Shown: positions 9,601 to 13,260 of the stretch, in pieces
How positions within the stretch are numbered: position 1 is the stretch's first letter
Layout: every line of letters begins with the position of its first letter
Assembly: GCA_012270265.1 (NCBI GenBank)
Contig: JAAXIR010000271.1
Span: forward strand, 1 to 13,260
Direction of reading: 5' to 3'
From: Candidatus Poseidoniales archaeon
GTDB taxonomy: Archaea > Thermoplasmatota > Poseidoniia > Poseidoniales > Poseidoniaceae
DNA: 13,260 bases
The notes under the pieces: model-generated
What the model saw: only the letters and a program-made list of their open reading frames with translations
What the model was told of the DNA's origin: nothing
Database searches by the model: none
Translations under genes and position numbers: made by a program

Positions 9601-11714
9601 GTGAGAATTCCGCTGCTATCGGAAACCAAATCGATTGGAATGTCGACAAATCCTGCGCCTGTGTCAGGGATACGGTCGTTGAATCCTTTGACGATGGCGT
9701 TTGTTGGTCCATTGGCATTGATGGTCTTCGATCCAACCAGCGGACCGTTTTCCTTCCAGCCCACGGTTGGTGACAATGGCGGGTTGAAGTTCGCAGGAAT
9801 GGGTGATGGTGCATGGATTTCAAACCCTGGGTTTTCCGGAGCGTTGCTGTGCAATGCGACTTGGATGTCCTCCAATACGGGTGTGAAGGCAGAATTGCTC
9901 GTCGAGAACGATACTCGTAGGCACAAGTATCCGTAACTTGGTGTTGTGAAGGCCTTGGTCAATCCTGATTGTCCGAACGAGGTCAAACCGCTGCTACATA
10001 GGCTTGAGGTACTTCCTCCGAGTTGTACGTTGATGGAGGTGCTTGCTGGAATGGTTGCGTTGTAATGAACGGTCGCAGCAACGTAGGATGGGAATGGATT
10101 GTTGTAATTCGAACGCACGTAGAAATTTCCGCTACTGTAGTAATTCGTGGTGTACTGAATCGTCACTTGATCGAGAATTGGGGTAGCAGTAGAGGTTCCA
10201 TTGAGTGTCGCTCGCCAGGTGATTTTGTTGCCACTGTTTGCAAACGTCTTGGTTGAACCAACGCCAATCGACTTCCATGTAACTCCATCATCGTTGGAAA
10301 CGTCGATGTCAATGGATGTTCCAGTCGGCATGTATCCAATCGCACTTTCAAGCTTGATTTGGTCAACAGCACGTGTAGCGGTCGTGGTTTGGCCATAGAC
10401 TGTGGTTGAGGTTGATGTCGGTGTGCGACTGTCGGTGACACCACCGTCGCCCCACATGTGGATTTTCCGAGCCACTGTGCTGCAGTAGGATGTGTGGTAG
10501 CAGGAGTAGTAGATCTTGCCCTCATCATCAATTTGCGTGATTCCATAGTGGCCACCGTTTGGCATTTCTTGCATACCCATCTTCGTGAGACTGAATCCGT
10601 TCATGCTGAAGTGATGGTGACGTGAACCTTGCACGTTGTACTCATTGAGAATAACACGCGGCAAATCGACTACTAGGCCCGAGTTTGGATTTCCAGAGGT
10701 TGAGGTTGTCTTGTAGTTGTAATCTGCAGCGGAACCGATGGACCATGTTGAATTGATGGAACTCGGATTGCTCGGGTTGACTTCCATCAGATACCGGTTG
10801 TATGTTGGGTAGGTTGAGGAGTCATAGTAGCTGACGAACATCTTGCCTGTGTCATCGTCGAAATCAACACCAGTGAGGTAGTATGGGTAGCCGTAACTGG
10901 TGTATGAGGAACACTGCCATTGTGTCTTTGCTGCATTGAGTGTCCACTTGGTCAGGTAGTAGTACGAGTAAGAGACGGTCCAAATGTTTCCGTTTGGGTC
11001 AACGGCTGCATCGTACCAATAACTCGATACTGAAGAAGTACAACCGGAAGTACTGATGCTCGCAGAGCCGAGGAGTGCGCCGGTTGTTGCATTGATTCTT
11101 TGGATGCTTGGCGCTGTGTACATCGACGTACTGGAGTAACGTGTTGCGTGAATTTCGTACTCTGAGACCGGGACGACGATACCACGGTAATTCCAACTTG
11201 CGCTTGATGAAACAGAGAGATCGTTGAATTGCTTCGTGACACTGGTGTAGCCTTGGTCACCAAGGGCGACGAATTGACCGGTTGCATTGATGGTGGCTGA
11301 ATTCGCTGCAGAAAGTTCGTTGCTGTTGCGGAAATTCGCTACATTGTTTGTGGGGTTCCCGCGAAGCGAGATTTCATCGTTGGCCGTTTCCAAATTGGTG
11401 CGTGTTCCGTACTGGAACGATCCTGTTTGCTTGCTCGACCATTGACCTGTACCGACGCCACCGAAGTCGTTGTTGTTGGTGAAGTTGCTCCATGTCGTGG
11501 TGCTGGCCTCACCGAGGAAGTTGAATTGGGCCGAGGTCACCTCAGCACCGAACGGGAATGTGATGACACCAGCAGACCCGTTTCCTTGGCCATTGAAGGT
11601 GTGCGTGTACGAGGTTGCACCACCTTTGAACTGTGTTTCAGTCGTGGCAGAGGAGGCGAGTGGCGCCATCACTGAAATGAAAAAGATAAGAACGAGAAAT
11701 ACGGCTTTACGCAT
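6609..11714 (-). CDS. Giant exported multi-domain surface protein with CARDB-like domain, C-terminal anchor and acidic tail
   Basis: No named family covers the 1701-aa protein. The N-terminus MRKAVFLVLIFFISV...ASSA is a Sec signal peptide, with cleavage likely near residue 23. Residues about 145-440 are rich in Ser, Thr, Tyr and Asn with repeated aspartate-glycine turns (VDPNGNIW, DFDDDTGKMF, QIDDEGKIYYS), which suggests a beta-propeller. Ig-like parts follow near 855-965, 970-1060, 1255-1345 and 1375-1445. DLNRNGIADEHE near 1020 resembles a calcium loop. A CARDB-like adhesion domain spans about 1526-1626. One TM helix lies at about 1643-1663, then two Arg, then a tail at 1677-1701 with 21 of 25 residues Asp or Glu. 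A dozen or so N-x-S/T sequons suggest N-glycosylation outside. ATG 11714 is preferred over GTG 11729 because it directly starts the signal peptide. The role is probably surface structure, adhesion or polymer binding; this is inference. Confidence 0.8.
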   Translation of the reverse strand: MRKAVFLVLIFFISVMAPLASSATTETQFKGGATSYTHTFNGQGNGSAGVITFPFGAEVTSAQFNFLGEASTTTWSNFTNNNDFGGVGTGQWSSKQTGSFQYGTRTNLETANDEISLRGNPTNNVANFRNSNELSAANSATINATGQFVALGDQGYTSVTKQFNDLSVSSSASWNYRGIVVPVSEYEIHATRYSSTSMYTAPSIQRINATTGALLGSASISTSGCTSSVSSYWYDAAVDPNGNIWTVSYSYYYLTKWTLNAAKTQWQCSSYTSYGYPYYLTGVDFDDDTGKMFVSYYDSSTYPTYNRYLMEVNPSNPSSINSTWSIGSAADYNYKTTSTSGNPNSGLVVDLPRVILNEYNVQGSRHHHFSMNGFSLTKMGMQEMPNGGHYGITQIDDEGKIYYSCYHTSYCSTVARKIHMWGDGGVTDSRTPTSTSTTVYGQTTTATRAVDQIKLESAIGYMPTGTSIDIDVSNDDGVTWKSIGVGSTKTFANSGNKITWRATLNGTSTATPILDQVTIQYTTNYYSSGNFYVRSNYNNPFPSYVAATVHYNATIPASTSINVQLGGSTSSLCSSGLTSFGQSGLTKAFTTPSYGYLCLRVSFSTSNSAFTPVLEDIQVALHSNAPENPGFEIHAPSPIPANFNPPLSPTVGWKENGPLVGSKTINANGPTNAIVKGFNDRIPDTGAGFVDIPIDLVSDSSGILTLTSFSVTYTIQTVNLEINIPEGEILHERTEPYEVITRHIVGESATKIREATLTLMTTSSASNPTMFWQDGDIFPSPNDPDGYVVMDGNSYSILNNSILEIHWLFRITSEFPDQSNVRFKTGCLDDSGSAGFAPLDLISEEGLRVNRTFGLGWMKVRDNEGDLVRDDVPNNAWVAAGETLHFQGAMWFMDSDDAPLDSAFDVRVSRNGWVESTARDTTNINGSFFISVVTPNIDVPDGLNYEVQTYNERNPTHVMAPNSDWSRTFRVDATPPERQAVFPADGSYEAGVNQQDVRILVHDEVGVPMELTLMYWVEADHDLNRNGIADEHEYASKRVTNMTESKSKWFMTTIDHSRNPNMGRVSYYWSGGDQAGNPVYYTQYDDEGVLYNLNSGPGFSFDDATFQTRKDSAAIFTGLEWVGHTDDAPVFAGLEQSITVGFIDANTAIDFEHISLVFDFEGPNPSRDAQRISYSGLNNTFWSESNYIHLLPTSTMRETTNESGLPWIIVTYNFVFAWDWPDEEMGDLALLFKERGSAEDRELLILEHTFRVENDFTLSPTDYVVEDVSEPRTGPVADGTRVRKDDRLAFSGRVVYEGSNVPAPRDVGILVEVFDGEKLWSDGSLTDDGEYLIEVPLDSAKSLQSSPTRTCLISITNIPGRGEDMTGTLVSTTLRVIVDDAAPRVVRRMAPLNVIDVSPSNDLTSIYVEFQGSEDADLTGSEQMIHWVMRDQTRTVTIGAGSSLLGMQQDGQTVYWTGEVDITAGGSIVPQAGDFVGFYVTGWDAAGNQFPVVSNSEASPIPELAYDDTDFERQWVRLGAVGPELRVKSITVSDDHVSPGTDVEITATVINNGGRTTSQFKVAFFAGDSEDPFDVKAIVGIEAGESIPVTVNWDVENVDRVRVEVDYGNVLVEVNDNDNTAEHDINIAYGQYLGWLDSPREHPLAWIFAVSTIQILVLVATVARRSAVDLGDGAFAEDEEVDWEDDEDDDYDDDDYDEDDD
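6612..6686 (-). repeat. Low-complexity acidic-tail coding tract (GAC/GAT/GAG-rich)
   Basis: The last 25 codons of the surface protein are nearly all Asp or Glu, interrupted by V, W and two Y. On the plus strand this gives runs of TCATCG and GTCGTC triplets. The DNA repetitiveness follows from the codons, but such triplet tracts can also change length by slippage. Confidence 0.7.
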
Positions 11715-11840
11715 AGTGTACACACCCACTATCGCAAACTATCTCACCTAAGCATATCAACGCATCGGCTCGTGGTCACAACACAGTTTTCCGCAACCGT
11801 CTTGAAGAACGGCGTTCATAGGTTACTTCGAGGGGCGAAC
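11715..11840. other. Divergent intergenic region between surface protein and small membrane protein
   Basis: These 126 bases separate two divergent genes and must hold both promoters if each is transcribed on its own. On the minus strand TTGATATGCT (about 11752-11761) could be a weak TATA-like box about 40 bases before ATG 11714. I see no convincing TATA/BRE pair for the plus-strand gene. The plus-strand frame is open here from 11772, but the residues it would add before ATG 11841 do not look protein-like. Confidence 0.4.
11830..11833 (+). promoter_or_regulatory. Shine-Dalgarno site deciding the start of the small membrane protein
   Basis: GAGG (within CGAGGGGCG) lies seven bases before ATG 11841. 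It supports that start rather than the in-frame ATG at 11772. Confidence 0.5.
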
Positions 11841-12224
11841 ATGGCAGGTGTATTTTCTCGATGGTGGGCGGCTCAGCATGGACGTCAATACTCGATTCTT
11901 ACAACGCTTTTTGGAGCGTTTTTGGTCCTGTTTCTTGCAGGTCTCTCTCAGTTGTTGTTTCTCCAAGATTCTGCTACGTGGGGAGAATACACCGGAGCAG
12001 CGATTGGCGTACTCGTCGCTGCTGCAACCGGATTGATCTTTGTTACACCTGAATTTTTGGTGTTCAAAGGACACGTGAGCACACTGGATGAGCTTTACGA
12101 GATCCGAAGTACGGCGGAACTTAAGCGACGACGCTCCGAAGGCGATCGCTCTGCTGCAGCGCTTGGTGCTGGTTACGAGGAGCGTTGGAATGCGTTTCTC
12201 CAAGAGCGTGGCCTGCGACGATGA
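11841..12224 (+). CDS. Small two-helix membrane protein of unknown function
   Basis: I do not recognise this 127-aa protein. It starts MAGVFSRWWAAQHGRQ, has hydrophobic helices at about 17-42 and 50-70, then a charged tail containing TLDELYEIRSTAELKRRR (81-98) and a helical-looking end with YEERWNAFLQERG. By the positive-inside rule both ends should be cytoplasmic, with a short outside loop (QDSATWGEY). Its TGA stop at 12222-12224 overlaps an ATG at 12221 in the classic four-base ATGA arrangement, so it is probably translationally coupled to the signal peptidase gene. A role as accessory or assembly factor for that enzyme or for export is possible from context alone. It could also be an unrelated small membrane protein of the lineage. 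Confidence 0.75.
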   Translation: MAGVFSRWWAAQHGRQYSILTTLFGAFLVLFLAGLSQLLFLQDSATWGEYTGAAIGVLVAAATGLIFVTPEFLVFKGHVSTLDELYEIRSTAELKRRRSEGDRSAAALGAGYEERWNAFLQERGLRR

Positions 12225-12239
12225 AGTGGTGGCGATTCT

Positions 12240-13235
12240 TTGCAACCCTCCGACTCGACAAAACTCTTGTTTCGAGAGATTTTGCTTGCCGGAGGCATGA
12301 TTGTTGTTCTCATTGCTGCCTTGTATGCACACACCGGATCCATGCCTCCGTTGGTCGTTGTCGAGTCCTCGAGCATGGTTCATGATTCAGATGGCGAGGT
12401 CGGAAGCATCGATGCTGGAGACCTCGTCTTGGTTCACAAGTCCTCGTTTGAGAACATTGTAACGTTTGCAGAAGCAACCGACCCATCGAATCCATACTAC
12501 GGTCACGAAGCACACGGTATGGAAGGCGATGTCGTCATTTACAAGAAAAATGGAGAAACCTCAACACCGATCATTCACCGTGCTATTCTTCGAGTTGTAC
12601 CCCACGAAGCGTATGCTGCTACATCGACAGCAAATCCGTGCCCGACTGGAGGAACCTATGATGCTGAGTGGAGCATTGAAGGAAGTAAAGGGGCTTGCGT
12701 ACTCACGTGGGATGTACCTGGCACAAATGTTGTGAATCAAGAAAGCATCAACATCTCGTTCGATGGAATCGATGCGGGCGTCTACGATTGTGAACGCTAT
12801 GTACACGCTGGTGTTGAACCCCATTTGGTTGTCCATGATTGGGTTCCGAAGCATTCTGGGCTGCTTACGCTCGGAGATGCCAACAAGTGCTCCGTCGATC
12901 AGGGGGCGGATGCGGTGAATGGATCCTCAGGTCTCCGTACACTCGATGGTTCCGTCCTAGGGCCTGTTCAGGAGAGTTGGCTTGTTGGTCGTGCAGGTGG
13001 TGAGATTCCTTGGCTTGGGGCGGTGAAGCTCATGGTAAGCGGTACAGGACCTGGATTGGATTATGTCCCAGGCTCATCGCTCATGTATTTGTTTGCATGC
13101 ATTGGCGGTATTCTTGTCTTCCCAATGGTTGCAGATCCATTGATTCGCCGCATCTTCTCAACATCGCCTGATCATATCCAAGCTCAGCAAGAAAAGGCAT
13201 TCCTCATCGAGCTCGGCGTTGCTGAAGAGGAATAA
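12240..13235 (+). CDS. Signal peptidase I, archaeal/ER (Sec11-like) type
   Basis: This membrane-bound enzyme removes signal peptides from Sec-exported proteins on the outer face of the membrane. From TTG 12240 (331 aa), the N-terminal TM helix is at about 13-32. The nucleophile is Ser45 in VESSSM, followed by DAGDLVLV (58-65). GDVVIYKK (96-103) and IIHRAI with His113 replace the Lys of bacterial enzymes. Box E appears as TLGDANKCSVDQ at 210-221 (D213, D220), and VGRAGGEIPWLG at 249-260 is the usual following segment. A second TM helix spans about 280-297. The stretch of about 100 residues between His113 and Asp213 is much longer than in compact Sec11 proteins. The start is uncertain. ATG 12221 overlaps the previous stop as ATGA and opens a plausible N-terminus (MKWWRFFATLRLDK) that joins this frame only if one A in the run at 12260-12263 is extra. 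Confidence 0.88.
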   Translation: MQPSDSTKLLFREILLAGGMIVVLIAALYAHTGSMPPLVVVESSSMVHDSDGEVGSIDAGDLVLVHKSSFENIVTFAEATDPSNPYYGHEAHGMEGDVVIYKKNGETSTPIIHRAILRVVPHEAYAATSTANPCPTGGTYDAEWSIEGSKGACVLTWDVPGTNVVNQESINISFDGIDAGVYDCERYVHAGVEPHLVVHDWVPKHSGLLTLGDANKCSVDQGADAVNGSSGLRTLDGSVLGPVQESWLVGRAGGEIPWLGAVKLMVSGTGPGLDYVPGSSLMYLFACIGGILVFPMVADPLIRRIFSTSPDHIQAQQEKAFLIELGVAEEE

Positions 13236-13260
13236 TCAAGCTTCACTATCAGCAAAGGCG
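13236..13260 (-). CDS. Possible C-terminal end of a convergent gene
   Basis: Just after the signal peptidase stop, the minus strand reads A-F-A-D-S-E-A then TGA (13236-13238). This would be a convergent gene ending one base after the neighbour, similar to the tight convergent pair at 3517/3518. Only seven codons are visible, so this is a guess from gene density and layout. Confidence 0.25.

Noticed and set aside
12185..12385. Frame containing MKWWRFFATL as a separate small gene
   Set aside because: After the first 14 or so residues it turns into a Cys/His-rich shadow of the signal peptidase. Only its start is meaningful, as a possible frameshifted N-terminus of that gene.
1..13260. Defence system, CRISPR, prophage or transposon
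   Set aside because: No spaced repeats, transposase, integrase, terminal inverted repeats or known defence genes. Lhr alone is a housekeeping-type helicase here and has no defence partners beside it.

Overview
The window looks archaeal, most likely a planktonic Thermoplasmatota / Marine Group II-III type euryarchaeon. This is inferred from gene content, not from a marker gene. The grounds are an Lhr-type DEVH helicase, an ER/archaeal-type (Ser-His) signal peptidase, a presenilin-like A22 membrane protease, an archaeal folC, a very long secreted multi-domain surface protein, and Shine-Dalgarno-like sites upstream of several starts. Base composition looks moderate (roughly half GC by eye). No rRNA, tRNA, CRISPR array or insertion sequence is visible, and genes fill almost everything.

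Layout. Positions 1-1669 (minus) hold the N-terminal part of a presenilin-like A22 intramembrane protease that runs off the left edge. It carries a ~375-residue, propeller-like extracytoplasmic insertion between TM3 and TM4, and one in-frame TAG codon at 1031-1033. Divergent from it is a two-gene plus-strand unit: folC (1774-3054) and a dCMP-deaminase-family protein (3071-3517, possibly from 3044). Its stop codon directly abuts the stop of lhr on the minus strand (3518-6541). Upstream of lhr on the same strand, 67 bp away, is a giant exported protein (6609-11714, 1701 aa). It has a signal peptide, a propeller-like part, Ig-like parts, a CARDB-like domain, a single C-terminal TM helix and an almost purely acidic cytoplasmic tail. 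Divergent from it is a second plus-strand unit: a small two-TM protein of unknown function (11841-12224) and a signal peptidase I (12240-13235, or from ATG 12221 if a one-base frameshift in an A run is real). The last 25 bases may be the tail of a convergent gene.

How the genes may work together. FolC and the deaminase both feed thymidylate synthesis (folate cofactor and dUMP). The signal peptidase would cleave leaders such as that of the giant surface protein, and A22-family enzymes can digest leftover signal peptides or other membrane stubs, so the window has an envelope-processing flavour. Lhr is a nucleic-acid repair/remodelling helicase with no obvious link to its neighbours.

The points most worth checking are the lone TAG inside the A22 gene (every complete gene here ends in TAA or TGA), the propeller insertion in that protease, and the apparent frameshift at the start of the signal peptidase.
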